This document shows, one piece after another, positions 1 through 9,670 of a stretch of 64,000 bases of DNA. Numbering within the stretch: position 1 is the first letter of the stretch; each line of letters starts with the position of its first letter. The position numbers and the translations under genes were made by a program. The stretch comes from Desulfoscipio geothermicus. GTDB lineage: Bacteria > Bacillota > Desulfotomaculia > Desulfotomaculales > Desulfallaceae. The notes under the pieces are model-generated. The model ran no database searches, was not told the DNA's origin, and worked only from the letters and a program-made list of their open reading frames with translations. The DNA lies in the NCBI GenBank assembly GCA_016841205.1, contig JAENZP010000002.1, forward strand, positions 248,001 through 312,000, given 5' to 3'.

Positions 1-1171
1 CTCTTTGTTTTTTCATTTTGTCGGCGGTCTGCCAGGTTCTGATAATAACCTCGCCAACTCTGCCCATAGCCTGAGAATCGGAACTAATCATGCTGAATAC
101 GCCTAGATCATGCAAAATATCTTCGGCAGCGATAGTTTCCGGCCGTATTCTCGAGTCGGCAAAGGCAACATCTTCGGCCACCTTGCTGTCCAGGTGGTGA
201 CAAACCATCAGCATATCCAAATGTTCGTCAATCGTGTTAACGGTAAAAGGCATGGTCGGGTTTGTGGAAGAAGGCAGCACATTCGGTTGCGCGGCAATCT
301 TGATGATGTCGGGCGCATGCCCGCCGCCGGCGCCTTCCGTATGATAAGTATGAATTACCCTGCCGTTAATGGCTCGAATGGTATCTTCAACAAAACCTGC
401 TTCGTTTAATGTATCGGTATGGATGGCAACTTGCACATCATACATGTCCGCTACCTGTAAGCATGTATCTATGGCTTGCGGTGTTGTTCCCCAGTCTTCA
501 TGCAATTTAAGCCCTATCGCTCCCGCTTCAACCTGCTCAGCCAGCGGCCCCGCAAAGGATGCATTGCCCTTGCCTAAAAAGCCAAGATTCATGGGTAAAC
601 TCTCCGCAGCTTCCAGCATTCTATGAATATTAAAACTGCCGGGTGTGCATGTGGTGGCGTTGGTGCCGTCAGCCGGTCCCGTTCCTCCGCCAAGCATGGT
701 CGTAATTCCGCTGTATAACGCTGTTTCAACCTGCTGCGGGCAAATGAAATGAATATGCGTGTCAATACCGCCCGGCGTGGCTATGAGCCCTTCGCCGGCT
801 ATTACTTCCGTCGAGGCGCCGATAACTAAATCCGGCGCTACACCGTCCATTACATCCTGATTTCCCGACTTGCCGATACGGACAATTTTGCCGTCCCGAA
901 TACCGATATCGCCTTTCACTATCCCCCATGAATCAATTACGACGACATTGGTGATAACCAAATCTAAAGCACCATCTTGCCTAGCCGCCGACGAAGATTG
1001 ACCCATGCCGTCCCGGATTGACTTGCCGCCTCCGAACTTGCATTCATCTCCGTAAACCGTAAAATCATCTTCAATCTCTATGGTTAAATCGGTATCGGCA
1101 AGTCTTATCCGATCTCCCTTTGTCGGACCGTACATGCCTGCATAATCCCGACCCGGCATTTGATAGCTCAT
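1..1171 (-). CDS. ureC: Urease subunit alpha (partial, C-terminus off the left edge)
   Basis: Catalytic subunit of urease, which hydrolyses urea to ammonia and carbamate in the cytoplasm. About 390 residues are present out of the usual ~570. The nickel-site motifs are all visible: DTHIHF (two His), GLKLHEDWG (the Lys that is carbamylated), [26 protein letters not shown], the flap MVCHHLD with its Cys-His, and [12 protein letters not shown] (Asp ligand). The ATG overlaps the ureB stop by one base (TAATG), so the two are translationally coupled. The accessory genes ureEFGD are not in the window and presumably lie beyond the left edge. Identification is secure. Confidence 0.97.
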   Translation of the reverse strand, partial: MSYQMPGRDYAGMYGPTKGDRIRLADTDLTIEIEDDFTVYGDECKFGGGKSIRDGMGQSSSAARQDGALDLVITNVVVIDSWGIVKGDIGIRDGKIVRIGKSGNQDVMDGVAPDLVIGASTEVIAGEGLIATPGGIDTHIHFICPQQVETALYSGITTMLGGGTGPADGTNATTCTPGSFNIHRMLEAAESLPMNLGFLGKGNASFAGPLAEQVEAGAIGLKLHEDWGTTPQAIDTCLQVADMYDVQVAIHTDTLNEAGFVEDTIRAINGRVIHTYHTEGAGGGHAPDIIKIAAQPNVLPSSTNPTMPFTVNTIDEHLDMLMVCHHLDSKVAEDVAFADSRIRPETIAAEDILHDLGVFSMISSDSQAMGRVGEVIIRTWQTADKMKKQR

Positions 1172-1545
1172 TAATCTTCAACTCCTTTAAAACCCAAACT
1201 GCCGGCTTTCAATAAACTATTATGCAAGACCTCCGTGTCCTTAACGCTGCCGCCGGTTAGAGAATTCAAACCATGGATGACGGCGTTGCCGCCAATAGAA
1301 ACCAGCTCAACTTTTTTCTCTTCGCCAGGTTCAAACCTTACCGCCGTTCCGGATGGAATGTTCAGCCTCATGCCGAATGCTTGACCCCTTGGAAAATCCA
1401 AACATTTATTGACTTCAAAAAAGTGATAATGCGAGCCTACTTGAACAGGTCTATCGCCGGTATTGGCAACTTTCAAGACAGATTTCTTCCGCCCGCGGTT
1501 TAAAGTCACGTATTCATTTTTTATAAAATATTCTCCAGGTATCAT
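1171..1545 (-). CDS. ureB: Urease subunit beta
   Basis: Structural beta subunit of urease, 124 aa, a normal length for the family. It starts MIPGEYF and carries the family motifs [15 protein letters not shown] and [19 protein letters not shown]. It lies between ureA (20-nt gap) and ureC (TAATG overlap) in the urt-ure transcript. Separate UreA and UreB chains are the usual bacterial layout, as opposed to the fused Helicobacter form. Confidence 0.96.
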   Translation of the reverse strand: MIPGEYFIKNEYVTLNRGRKKSVLKVANTGDRPVQVGSHYHFFEVNKCLDFPRGQAFGMRLNIPSGTAVRFEPGEEKKVELVSIGGNAVIHGLNSLTGGSVKDTEVLHNSLLKAGSLGFKGVED

Positions 1546-1565
1546 TTAGTCTGCGCCCCTTTACA

Positions 1566-1868
1566 TTAACGAATTGGGTTATGCACGGTAACCAGTTTGG
1601 TGCCGTCGGGAAAGGTCGCTTCAATTTGGACTTCAGGAATCATAGCGTCCACTCCATCCATGACATCATCTTTAGTCAGGATTGTGGCGCCAAACCGCAT
1701 CAACTCGGTAACAGTTTTACCGTCCCTGGCGGCCTCGAGCAACTCTGCACTAATCAAGGCAACCGCTTCCGGATAATTTAGTTTAAGTCCCCTTGCCCTT
1801 CTTTTTTTAGCCAGTTCGCCTGCCAAATGAAGCATTAGTTTTTCTTTTTCAATTGGTGTCAGGTGCAT
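1566..1868 (-). CDS. ureA: Urease subunit gamma
   Basis: Structural gamma subunit of urease, 100 aa, exactly the family length. It begins [11 protein letters not shown] and carries [10 protein letters not shown], the conserved DGKTVTELM stretch and an ending on VHNPI. The start at 1868 is chosen because AGGTGA sits six bases upstream; an in-frame TTG two codons earlier is less likely. It follows urtE by 13 nt, so urea uptake and urease genes form one operon. Confidence 0.96.
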   Translation of the reverse strand: MHLTPIEKEKLMLHLAGELAKKRRARGLKLNYPEAVALISAELLEAARDGKTVTELMRFGATILTKDDVMDGVDAMIPEVQIEATFPDGTKLVTVHNPIR

Positions 1869-1881
1869 CAACAATCACCTC

Positions 1882-2580
1882 TCAAATAGCTATTTTCGCC
1901 TGAATTTGTTGGGGCTCATTATCTTTTGTAGCGCCCTCCATGACAATGCAGCCTTTATCCAGCACATAAAAGTAATCAGCAACTCCTAAAACAAACTCAA
2001 GATATTGCTCAACAATAAGCATCGTGATATTGCCCTTGTTTTTAAGCTTCTTGATAACCCTGGCAATTTCTTGTATGACAGACGGTTGAATACCCTCCGT
2101 CGGCTCATCCAGCAAAAGCAGTTTCGGATTTGATACCAAAGCGCGGGCAATCGCCAATTGCTGCTGCTGCCCGCCGCTTAAATCACCCCCTTTTCTTTTC
2201 AGCATCGTTTTTAAAACAGGAAATAGTTCGTAAATGCTTTCGTTCAAAGCACTTTTATTTTTAGTTCTTTCCAGCCCCAACAGCAGATTCTCATAAACAC
2301 TTAATTGGGGGAAAATATCCCTCCCCTGGGGGACATAGCTGATTCCCTGTAATGCTCTGCTGTATGTCGGCATTTTAGCGATTTCCGTGCCGTCAAACAT
2401 AATGCTGCTATTCGGCGTTTTGACTAAACCCATAATGCTTTTCAGAAATGTTGTTTTACCAACACCGTTTCTGCCCAGCAGACAAACAACTTGACCTTGT
2501 TTAATGCTTAAGTTGATATTTTTCAGGATAATACTGTCGCCATAATAAGCATTTAAACCAATTACATCCAGCACATTCAT
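1882..2580 (-). CDS. urtE: Urea ABC transporter ATP-binding protein UrtE
   Basis: One of two ATPases of the urea importer, 232 aa, related to LivF of branched-chain amino acid transporters. Walker A is GRNGVGKTT (~residues 36-44), the signature LSGGQQQQLAIARAL follows, and Walker B is LLLLDEPTEG. The start overlaps the urtD stop by four bases (ATGA), so translation is coupled. It probably works as a heterodimer with UrtD on the UrtB/UrtC membrane core. Confidence 0.95.
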   Translation of the reverse strand: MNVLDVIGLNAYYGDSIILKNINLSIKQGQVVCLLGRNGVGKTTFLKSIMGLVKTPNSSIMFDGTEIAKMPTYSRALQGISYVPQGRDIFPQLSVYENLLLGLERTKNKSALNESIYELFPVLKTMLKRKGGDLSGGQQQQLAIARALVSNPKLLLLDEPTEGIQPSVIQEIARVIKKLKNKGNITMLIVEQYLEFVLGVADYFYVLDKGCIVMEGATKDNEPQQIQAKIAI

Positions 2581-3323
2581 TCACCGCCCCGGCCCAAGTA
2601 AACCTCAATTACCCGGGGATCTCTCTGCACTTTTTCCATGTCGCCTTCAACCAAAAGCGCTCCCTCATGCATAACTGTAACGGTACTGGCAAAGTCCCTC
2701 ACAAATTCCATATCATGTTCAACAACCACTACGGAACAGTCTTTAGCTATTTCTTTAAGCAGCTCGCCGGTCTTTTCCGTTTCCTTCCTGCCCAGGCCGG
2801 CTACGGGTTCATCTAAAAGCATAATTTCCGGCTGCTGGACAAAAAGCATGCCTATTTCCAACCATTGCTTTTCACCGTGCGACAAAACTGCCGGCTTCTC
2901 GAATCTCTTTTCATATAAGCCAATTATATTAAGCACATATTCAATTCTTTCTGTTTGCTCCTGAGTAAGTTTTGAAAATAGTGTGGAAAAAACAGTTCTT
3001 TTCTTTTCTGCCGCCAGTTCCATATTTTCATAAACTGTAATACTGTTAAACACGGAAGGGACCTGGAATTTCCTGCCGATGCCACGTTCAACAATTTCAT
3101 GTTCAGCCAACTTGGTCACATCGCCACAATCCTTGAAAAATATCGAACCGGCGGCAGGCTTGACGCGCCCGCAGATGGCATCAAGCAAAGTAGTTTTACC
3201 GGCGCCGTTCGGTCCGATAAAAAAATGAATATCCCCTTTTCTTACGGAAGTGCTTACATCATTGACTGCTATAAATCCATCAAAACTAACTGTCAAATCT
3301 CTAATATCCAAAACAGTATCCAT
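2577..3323 (-). CDS. urtD: Urea ABC transporter ATP-binding protein UrtD
   Basis: Second ATPase of the urea importer, 248 aa, LivG-like. Walker A is GPNGAGKTT, Walker B MLLDEPVAG. The signature reads LSHGEKQWLEIGM instead of LSGGQ, which is characteristic of the UrtD family. AGGTGAGATAG precedes the ATG. It lies 43 nt after urtC and overlaps urtE. Confidence 0.95.
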   Translation of the reverse strand: MDTVLDIRDLTVSFDGFIAVNDVSTSVRKGDIHFFIGPNGAGKTTLLDAICGRVKPAAGSIFFKDCGDVTKLAEHEIVERGIGRKFQVPSVFNSITVYENMELAAEKKRTVFSTLFSKLTQEQTERIEYVLNIIGLYEKRFEKPAVLSHGEKQWLEIGMLFVQQPEIMLLDEPVAGLGRKETEKTGELLKEIAKDCSVVVVEHDMEFVRDFASTVTVMHEGALLVEGDMEKVQRDPRVIEVYLGRGGE

Positions 3324-3366
3324 CTATCTCACCTCGTTCAGATGATTTGTTAATTTTAAAAAAACA

Positions 3367-4455
3367 TCAATGCTTTACAGCTGCTTCCCTTTGCTTTAAC
3401 AGCAATGAGCTGCGCCAAACTTCTTTTATCTGCCGATAAACTCCAACCAGCCCCGAAGGCATGCAAATAACAATTACTATAAAGGTAATGCCGATAAAAT
3501 AAGACCATATATCAGGAAAACTTTCGCTGACCACGCTTTTTAATGAATTAACCAGTACAGCGCCGATAATGGCGCCGGTTAATGTGCCACGCCCACCTAT
3601 GGCAACCCAACTGACTATTTCAATGGAAGGTACAACGCCCATTTCCGCGGGCGATATTATCCCCACTTGAGGCACATAGACAGCGCCGGCCAAACCAGCC
3701 AGGCCGGCGGAAATGGCGTAAACAAATACTTTATAAGCGGTCGGGTTGTAGCCTGAAAAGCGAATCCTGTTTTCACCGTCCCGAATGGCCACCAATACCC
3801 GGCCAATACGTCTGTCAATAATCATTTTGCAAAACACATATGCCGCAAGCAATAATACAACAGCAGTATAATAAAGAACCAGTTTGGTTGCCGGATCGGA
3901 AAGAGAGAAGCCAAAAATAGTTTTAAAGTTGGTTATCCCGTTTGTGCCGCCCGTGTAAGCTTGTTGACCGATAAATAAAACGACAAAGATAATCGACAGA
4001 GCTTGGGTTAAAATGGTGAAATACACGCCGCGGATACGATTTCTAAAGGTTAAGCAGCCAACAATCATAGCCAACAGCACAGGAATGAGGATGGCCATTG
4101 TTATAGCAAACGGTGCGGAAGCGAACGGTTTCCAAAACCACGGCATTGTTTCCAATCCGCTCCAGGACATGAAGTCCGGCATCTTACCCGCGCTTGATTC
4201 AAGTTTGAGGTACATCGCCATGCAATAGGCGCCTAGGCCAAAGAACACTCCATGTCCAAGGCTCAGAATCCCCGTATAGCCCCAAATAAGGTCAATACCC
4301 AGAGCAAGGATGGCAAAGGCCACAAATTTGCCAAGCAAGTTGATTCTAAAGTCTGATAAAAATAAAGGCGCCAGGCACAATAAAACAAATATTATGGAGA
4401 TGACCATATTTCGTTTTAGAAAGTATTCCTTAATTTTTGCCGATATCTCAAGCAC
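3367..4455 (-). CDS. urtC: Urea ABC transporter permease UrtC
   Basis: Integral membrane permease of the urea importer, 362 aa, LivM-like, with about ten hydrophobic segments. It includes family stretches such as GYTGILSLGHGVFFGLGAY and VSWVAIGGRGTLTGAIIGA. It starts at a GTG placed nine bases after GGAGG; an ATG a few bases earlier is out of frame. It follows urtB by 16 nt. UrtB and UrtC form the channel heterodimer. Confidence 0.95.
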   Translation of the reverse strand: MLEISAKIKEYFLKRNMVISIIFVLLCLAPLFLSDFRINLLGKFVAFAILALGIDLIWGYTGILSLGHGVFFGLGAYCMAMYLKLESSAGKMPDFMSWSGLETMPWFWKPFASAPFAITMAILIPVLLAMIVGCLTFRNRIRGVYFTILTQALSIIFVVLFIGQQAYTGGTNGITNFKTIFGFSLSDPATKLVLYYTAVVLLLAAYVFCKMIIDRRIGRVLVAIRDGENRIRFSGYNPTAYKVFVYAISAGLAGLAGAVYVPQVGIISPAEMGVVPSIEIVSWVAIGGRGTLTGAIIGAVLVNSLKSVVSESFPDIWSYFIGITFIVIVICMPSGLVGVYRQIKEVWRSSLLLKQREAAVKH

Positions 4456-4471
4456 ATCAGTACACCTCCAA

Positions 4472-5380
4472 TTACTCGTCCAGGGAGCGACTTTTAATTG
4501 TAAAAAAGCCCTGTGGCCTCCATTGCAGGAATAAGATTACCACTGTGAACACAAGTACCTTGCCGAGGGACGCATCGGTAAAAAATTCAAAAATGGTATT
4601 ACCCAAACCAATTATCCCGGCGCCTACAACAGTACCGATAATTGTACCCACACCGCCAAGAACCACAACCATGAATGTATCAATAATGTAATTCGTACCC
4701 AGGGTTGGCCCGATGGAACCAAGCAACGTAAGGGCACAGCCCGCAATACCGGCCAGGCCGGAGCCGATTGCAAAAGTCATGGCGTCAACCTTCCGGGTGT
4801 TGATACCGAGGCTTTGCGCCATAGTACGGTTTTGCATCACTGCCCGGATCCTGCGTCCACCGGTTGTTTTGTAAAGAAAATAATAAACTCCGCCTATGCA
4901 AAGTACCACAAGCAACATGATAAACAGTCTCTTATATGGCAATTGCAAATTGGAAAAAATAATCATACCCCCATTGAGCCATTGGGGACTTCTAACATCA
5001 ACATTTGGCGCCCCAAAAATACTTCTGGCCAGCTGCTGCAATACAAGGCTTACTCCCCAGGTAGCCAACAGGCTATCCAGCGGCCGGCCGTAAAGATGCC
5101 TGACAATGGTAATTTCCAGCAAATAACCGATAAAAGCCGTAACAATAAAGGCAGCAGGCAAAGCCAAAAGAAAATAAATATCAAAAAGATTTTTGTCTAC
5201 ATAGGACAGAAAGATATTTTGTGTTACAAATGTTACATAAGCGCCAATCATGATCAGCTCACCATGGGCCATATTAATAATCTTCATTAACCCAAATATA
5301 ATAGCCAGCCCAAGAGCGGCAAGCATCAAAATCGAACTTACGCTGATCCCGTTGAATATTTGCAGAACATACGTTTCCAT
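4472..5380 (-). CDS. urtB: Urea ABC transporter permease UrtB
   Basis: Second membrane permease of the urea importer, LivH-like, about 302 aa from the chosen start. Recognisable stretches include GLAIIFGLMKIINMAHGE and VVVLGGVGTIIGTVVG. The ATG at 5380 (METYVLQIFNG) is preferred. The further in-frame GTG at 5407 would place the start inside a perfect 20-bp hairpin. Separation from urtA by 148 nt that include this hairpin suggests the binding protein is made in excess over the permease. Confidence 0.93.
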   Translation of the reverse strand: METYVLQIFNGISVSSILMLAALGLAIIFGLMKIINMAHGELIMIGAYVTFVTQNIFLSYVDKNLFDIYFLLALPAAFIVTAFIGYLLEITIVRHLYGRPLDSLLATWGVSLVLQQLARSIFGAPNVDVRSPQWLNGGMIIFSNLQLPYKRLFIMLLVVLCIGGVYYFLYKTTGGRRIRAVMQNRTMAQSLGINTRKVDAMTFAIGSGLAGIAGCALTLLGSIGPTLGTNYIIDTFMVVVLGGVGTIIGTVVGAGIIGLGNTIFEFFTDASLGKVLVFTVVILFLQWRPQGFFTIKSRSLDE

Positions 5381-5400
5381 ATTCCCAATCACGCTCCAAT

Positions 5401-5445
5401 TTTCCACCTGTGCAGGATAATTGTTTTATCCTGCACAGGTGGAAA
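5401..5445 (-). promoter_or_regulatory. Perfect 20-bp hairpin between urtA and urtB
   Basis: Arms 5401-5420 and 5426-5445 are exact reverse complements around a 5-nt loop. No T-run follows on the minus strand, so it does not look like a full terminator. In binding-protein transporter operons such hairpins commonly protect the 3' end of the binding-protein message or partly stop transcription; that role is inferred here. Confidence 0.7.
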
Positions 5446-5528
5446 CAGCTTCAATTAACTAATTCAGCAGCATTCCGTTTTAATTAAATATAAAATCATC
5501 ATTTAACCTGAAAGTGTTTTCAGAGGCA

Positions 5529-6788
5529 CTAGTTACTTAAACCTTTAGCCCAATCGTAAGATTTTAAGTACGGATCCGGTTTTACAGCTTCTTTGGTACT
5601 CCAGATTTCCTTGATCAAGCCGTCTTCCTGCACTTCACCGATTCGGACAGGTTTCCACAGGTGCTGGTTCTCTCCCTCAATCTTGACCAATCCTTCAGGT
5701 GCTTTAAACTCAAGCCCTTTAGCGGCTTCTTTAACTTTGTCCACATCGGTGGAACCCGCTTTTTCCACTGCCTCAGCCCATAGATAAACTTGGATGTAGG
5801 CGGCTTCAATGGGGTCGTCGGTTACCCGGTCCGCGCCGTATTTTTCCTTATATTTTTCAACAAATTCCTTGTTTTCGGGAGTATCCGTAGTCTGATAATA
5901 ATTCCAGGAAACCAGATGTCCCTTCATGTTCTCAGCGCCAATACCCCGAATTTCTTCTTCCGCGACACTTACCGATAGAGTAGTCAGGTCTTGCGCACTT
6001 ATCCCGGCATCTTTCAGCTGCTTGAAGAAGGCCACATTGCTGTCACCGTTCAAGGTGTTGAATACAACATCAGGTTTAGTGGACTTGATTTTATTAATGA
6101 CGGTGCTATAGTCCGTATGCCCGAGAGGCGTATATTCTTCCGCAATCAGTTCGCCGCCCATAGCCGCAAGCTGCGCTTTGATGATTTTATTAGCTGTTCT
6201 TGGAAATACATAATCAGAACCCAGAAGGAAAAACTTCTTGCTTTTATTCTCCAGCAGCCATTCTACAGCCGGTACTATTTGCTGGTTTGGCGCGGCGCCG
6301 GTGTAGAAAATGTTTGGCGAAGCTTCCATTCCCTCATATTGCACCGGATACCACAGAAGTCCGTTATTCTCTTCAAATACAGGAAGCACCGCCTTGCGGC
6401 TTGCGGATGTCCAACAACCAAAAACAGTGGCGACCTGGTCATTTTGCAAAAGCTTTTTGGCCTTTTCCGCAAACTTTGGCCAATCGGATGCGCCATCTTC
6501 AACGATAGGTTCAATCTTTTTGCCAAGAACACCGCCGGAAGCATTGATTTCCTCGATAGCCATCATTTCGGCATCTTTTACGGATACTTCGCTGATTGCC
6601 ATGGTACCGCTTAAAGAATGCAAAATACCAACCTTGATCGTATCACCGGTATTCGTTGCCGATGGTGTTTCTCCATTTGTTCCTCCGGTTTTCTCCGCGC
6701 CGCAACCTACTAAAAACAGCGACATAGTAAGCGCAATAGCAACTATACCAGCGATACCCTTAAATTTTTTCGCATATTTTATTATCAT
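5529..6788 (-). CDS. urtA: Urea ABC transporter substrate-binding lipoprotein UrtA
   Basis: Extracellular urea-binding protein, 419 aa, anchored by a lipid. It has a basic N-terminus, a hydrophobic stretch, and a lipobox ending LFLVGC (Cys ~29), then a Thr/Ser/Gly-rich linker. The body matches the periplasmic-binding family of short-chain amide and urea transporters: [34 protein letters not shown] and [22 protein letters not shown]. It is the first gene of the urt-ure operon and is preceded by GAAGGG nine bases before the ATG. Confidence 0.96.
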   Translation of the reverse strand: MIIKYAKKFKGIAGIVAIALTMSLFLVGCGAEKTGGTNGETPSATNTGDTIKVGILHSLSGTMAISEVSVKDAEMMAIEEINASGGVLGKKIEPIVEDGASDWPKFAEKAKKLLQNDQVATVFGCWTSASRKAVLPVFEENNGLLWYPVQYEGMEASPNIFYTGAAPNQQIVPAVEWLLENKSKKFFLLGSDYVFPRTANKIIKAQLAAMGGELIAEEYTPLGHTDYSTVINKIKSTKPDVVFNTLNGDSNVAFFKQLKDAGISAQDLTTLSVSVAEEEIRGIGAENMKGHLVSWNYYQTTDTPENKEFVEKYKEKYGADRVTDDPIEAAYIQVYLWAEAVEKAGSTDVDKVKEAAKGLEFKAPEGLVKIEGENQHLWKPVRIGEVQEDGLIKEIWSTKEAVKPDPYLKSYDWAKGLSN

Positions 6789-6896
6789 CGATTATCGCCC
6801 TTCTTTCATTGATGTAAATTCAAGTTCCCCAACACACTTCATGGCCATGAGTGTAATGTGGTTATGATGGCTATTTGTAGAACAACAACATAAAAA

Positions 6897-6945
6897 AGCG
6901 CTACGAAAACAACATTCAACCATTGAATGCATTTTCATAGCGCCT
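6897..6945 (-). promoter_or_regulatory. Leader hairpin with T-run upstream of urtA (possible attenuator)
   Basis: Read on the minus strand, an outer stem of GCGCTA pairing with TAGCGC and an inner stem of CATTCAA pairing with TTGAATG are followed by GCTTTTTTATG. The shape is that of an intrinsic terminator, but it lies about 108 nt inside the leader of urtA with no gene ending just upstream, so attenuation is the likely use. No known riboswitch class (guanidine-I, Ni/Co) was recognised. Confidence 0.55.
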
Positions 6946-6994
6946 TAGCTATGCTATTATTAGCTCAGTTTATCCACAGCCATCATTTCTTGGT

Positions 6995-7000
6995 ATTATA
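6995..7000 (-). promoter_or_regulatory. Possible -10 box of the urt-ure operon
   Basis: TATAAT on the minus strand, about 200 nt upstream of urtA and upstream of the leader hairpin. The -35 region is weak (TTAATT at about 17 bp), so activator dependence is possible. The match is by motif only. Confidence 0.4.
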
Positions 7001-7552
7001 CAATGAAGATTGATAAAAATTAACACCCTAAAACAGCAATTTTACCCCAAAAAACTGCAATTGCTTTTTTCAAGTACAGCATCACATTCACTCCGGTGTT
7101 TGACAATGTGCAATTGATTTAATTTCAAAGAGATATTCGGGCCAAGAACTGCTGAAACGCTTTAGGGAACAGAGTAAAAAATAGATTCTTCCATAAAGAA
7201 GCTTGTTACAAAAGCGGATGACCTGGCAAAAAGCGGTGAGGGACAGGTTATGGTATAAAACCAGATAAAATAAAGACTATATTGGACATGCATTATGAAA
7301 TAAACAAAAAGTAAACCCGCGCCGAAAGGCGGCGGGGTACTTCCATGAGCATATTTTGCGAAAACGAAACCACCCAAGTAGGTGGTTTCAAAAGATTTTA
7401 TATTGGGTTAATAAAATGATTAACTATTATTTGCAGTATATGTAATCTATAACTTTCAACACACCATGTATAAATACTATTGTACTGTGCCGTGGGCAGA
7501 GTAGCTTTCCCCTTGCTTGGTGTGTCACTAAATGTAAATGTTGCGTAATAGT
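7001..7552. other. Intergenic region with two hairpins, no supported gene
   Basis: No convincing gene is seen between the urt operon leader and the next membrane protein. A GC-rich hairpin with a GAAA loop lies near 7316-7338. A perfect nine-bp stem (gaaaccacc/ggtggtttc) spans 7366-7389 and is followed by GTTTTC on the minus strand, so it may terminate the gene ending at 7553. An open frame at 7162-7377 has no ribosome-binding site and is composed of these hairpins. Confidence 0.5.
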
Positions 7553-8437
7553 TTATTTAAGGTTATGCTCATATGCGCGTATATCAGGTTTTACAAAGTA
7601 TTTGCTAATTACAATGCAGGACAAAAAGAATATCGCCACATCTATACCGCTTCGCAAAAGCATCTGTGACATGACACCACTAAGAATCAACCCAATAAAG
7701 CTATTAAACATTATCCAGTTTACTCCTATAGTTAGTATAACAAGTTTGATGGACAGTAATAATTTGTTCTGTTCTTTGGCTAATACTGGATATAAAACCA
7801 CATAACAACATCCCAGCACAATGCCAAATAATATTGTCCATATGTAACACGGAATAGGATATGTATTGCAATTGCTCGTTATTATACCTGTTTCATAGCC
7901 AATTACCCGCTCAGTCAAAAAGGCAACCGTAATTAAGGCAACCACTTTGATTTTTTCTGTTCTGCTTAAGGTTTGCACAGGTAAACAGATGCTCGCATTG
8001 TCTAATGTAAAATAAGCGACTGTCACACATAGTAGTAGTACGGGTATTGCATCGCCCACGCCCATGAAGAATTGATAGCTAACGAATGCAAACCCCCATT
8101 CTCTAAAAGGAGAGACCTCAACAACTACTTCCTGCATTCCAAAGAAATAAAGGATTGCAAAGGCTAACCCAAAACGAATTCCAATTTGCAGTTTGGGAAC
8201 ATTTGACTGCCTTCCAATATATCCCATTACAACGACACAGTGTGTAAATAGCACAACAAAATAGGAAGCTGCAACTACAGGAAATCCTAAAAGCTTGACA
8301 AATACGCTATCAAAATTCTCTGCATTTACACCAGCGGGCACAACGGCATGAACTATTATCGCAGTGGATGCTGCAAGTATAATAGCTATTGTGTTTACTA
8401 TAATTGCCTTATTTACGCTGGCAACCTTTTCTATCAT
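7553..8437 (-). CDS. Polytopic membrane protein, unknown function
   Basis: A 294-aa protein with about eight hydrophobic segments spread evenly along its length and short polar loops; no signal peptide cleavage site and no recognisable catalytic motif. A CNTYPIPCYIW loop with two cysteines lies near residue 200. I do not recognise the family. It is isolated between the urea operon and the accessory island, on the same strand as both. A transport or sensing role cannot be told from sequence alone. Confidence 0.7.
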   Translation of the reverse strand: MIEKVASVNKAIIVNTIAIILAASTAIIVHAVVPAGVNAENFDSVFVKLLGFPVVAASYFVVLFTHCVVVMGYIGRQSNVPKLQIGIRFGLAFAILYFFGMQEVVVEVSPFREWGFAFVSYQFFMGVGDAIPVLLLCVTVAYFTLDNASICLPVQTLSRTEKIKVVALITVAFLTERVIGYETGIITSNCNTYPIPCYIWTILFGIVLGCCYVVLYPVLAKEQNKLLLSIKLVILTIGVNWIMFNSFIGLILSGVMSQMLLRSGIDVAIFFLSCIVISKYFVKPDIRAYEHNLK

Positions 8438-9019
8438 TACACATCACAATCCCTCATTAAATATATACGATCCAGTATAGCTGCTGTGATAGCTGTGTCA
8501 CCCAAGATTTCCCCCCATTCTTCCGGGCCCTTGTTGGAAGCATAATGAGAGAAGTCTGTCCGTAAAACTTGTTAATCAACTGGAAAAACAGGAACCACAA
8601 AACCGTAATAATATTGCACTTGATATTTATTTGTTTTAGGTTGTGGTCAGTGTGGATAACGCGTTGAGCGTTATCAAGGCCCTGTGGTAACCTTGGAGTT
8701 GTCCATAGGGCGGCAGCGCTGACCATCAGCTCTGTTAGCAGGGAACATCAAACTCCATTTATGGAATATCTTTTGTGTTAATTATTATTTATCGAAATTT
8801 GTTCATTTTTACTTGTACAGTGACCGCGCACATGGAGGTATCTTTTCCACTGGTCGAGCAGTACTTAGGATATCTTACCGTAATAAAAGGCACTACTTCT
8901 TAAAACTGGGGGTAACCAGTAAACACTGGCTTTATATCCTCTTTCACCCTAGCAACACTAAGGTAACCGTTTAAAAGTTCAACCAGCCGAACGCTTTGTG
9001 TCGTTTCCCATAACAACTG
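8438..9019. other. Degraded intergenic region
   Basis: No intact gene is supported. It contains a palindrome GATAACGC-GTTGA-GCGTTATC near 8658 and a short recombinase-gene remnant at 8853-8893. The mix looks like debris of past insertions. Confidence 0.5.
8853..8893 (+). pseudogene. Remnant of a tyrosine recombinase 5' end
   Basis: About 40 bases, beginning tcgagcagtacttagg, match the start of the intact recombinase gene near 15459-15498 with only a few differences. The reading frame here breaks within about ten codons after the matched stretch. It is therefore a leftover of a second related recombinase gene. Confidence 0.6.
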
Positions 9020-9544
9020 TCAGTGGGTCTCACAATTAAATTCTTTTACATTTAGCTTTATTGTAATGTTTCCTTTCTCTCCATTAATTGTTAAATAATC
9101 CAGGGAAAAGTAGAGGTTGTCGTTGATGATATTTATATCATCTGGACTAAACAGTTTCTCTGAATTTATTTCCCCTATACTCTTATTTAACAAAAATACA
9201 TCAGAAAACGCTGTTCCATTACTATCACCTGCAATTGATACAACATTAGATAGAACTATTTCTTTATTCCCTTGTTTATTTAAATAAATAGTCTTCGAAT
9301 AGGACTGTATATGTTCTTGTTTATCCCCTACATACCATATCTTTCCTCCATTAACTATTTGCTTATTAGGCGATATAATAACAAGCCCATCATTTATCTT
9401 TATATCTGTGTTTTCTGCTTCAAACGAGTAAACCTTAAACACTTGTTTGTCAATTTTAGTTTTATAAAATACAGTTGTACTAATAAATATCATGTTTGTA
9501 ATAAATAAAAAAACAAAAGCTCCAAGCACAATTGTTTTCTTCAT
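9020..9544 (-). CDS. Membrane-anchored extracellular protein, unknown
   Basis: A 174-aa protein with one N-terminal hydrophobic segment (residues ~5-27, MKKTIVLGAFVFLFITN) and a predicted outside domain rich in beta-type sequence (Asn, Ile, Lys, Asp). No Cys lipobox is present. No family is recognised. Its strongly AT-rich codon use matches the surrounding island genes. It lies just downstream of the broken AbiH gene on the same strand but with a gap of about 125 nt, so co-transcription is uncertain. Confidence 0.6.
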   Translation of the reverse strand: MKKTIVLGAFVFLFITNMIFISTTVFYKTKIDKQVFKVYSFEAENTDIKINDGLVIISPNKQIVNGGKIWYVGDKQEHIQSYSKTIYLNKQGNKEIVLSNVVSIAGDSNGTAFSDVFLLNKSIGEINSEKLFSPDDINIINDNLYFSLDYLTINGEKGNITIKLNVKEFNCETH

Positions 9545-9670
9545 ATTTAATCCTCATTTACTTTACGCTCTTCTCTAATAATCAATATAATATATTGATT
9601 ATAGCAAGTTTATTCCGTGGCATAGCTTATAAGACATTGAGCATGTGGAAAGTATTTATCTTTACACAAG

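Noticed and set aside
7162-7377. Open frame of 71 codons upstream of the urea operon
   Set aside because: It has no ribosome-binding site, is made largely of hairpin sequence and has no family resemblance.
8457-8726. Open frame of 89 codons
   Set aside because: It runs through a palindrome and repetitive debris, with no start signal and an unlikely composition.
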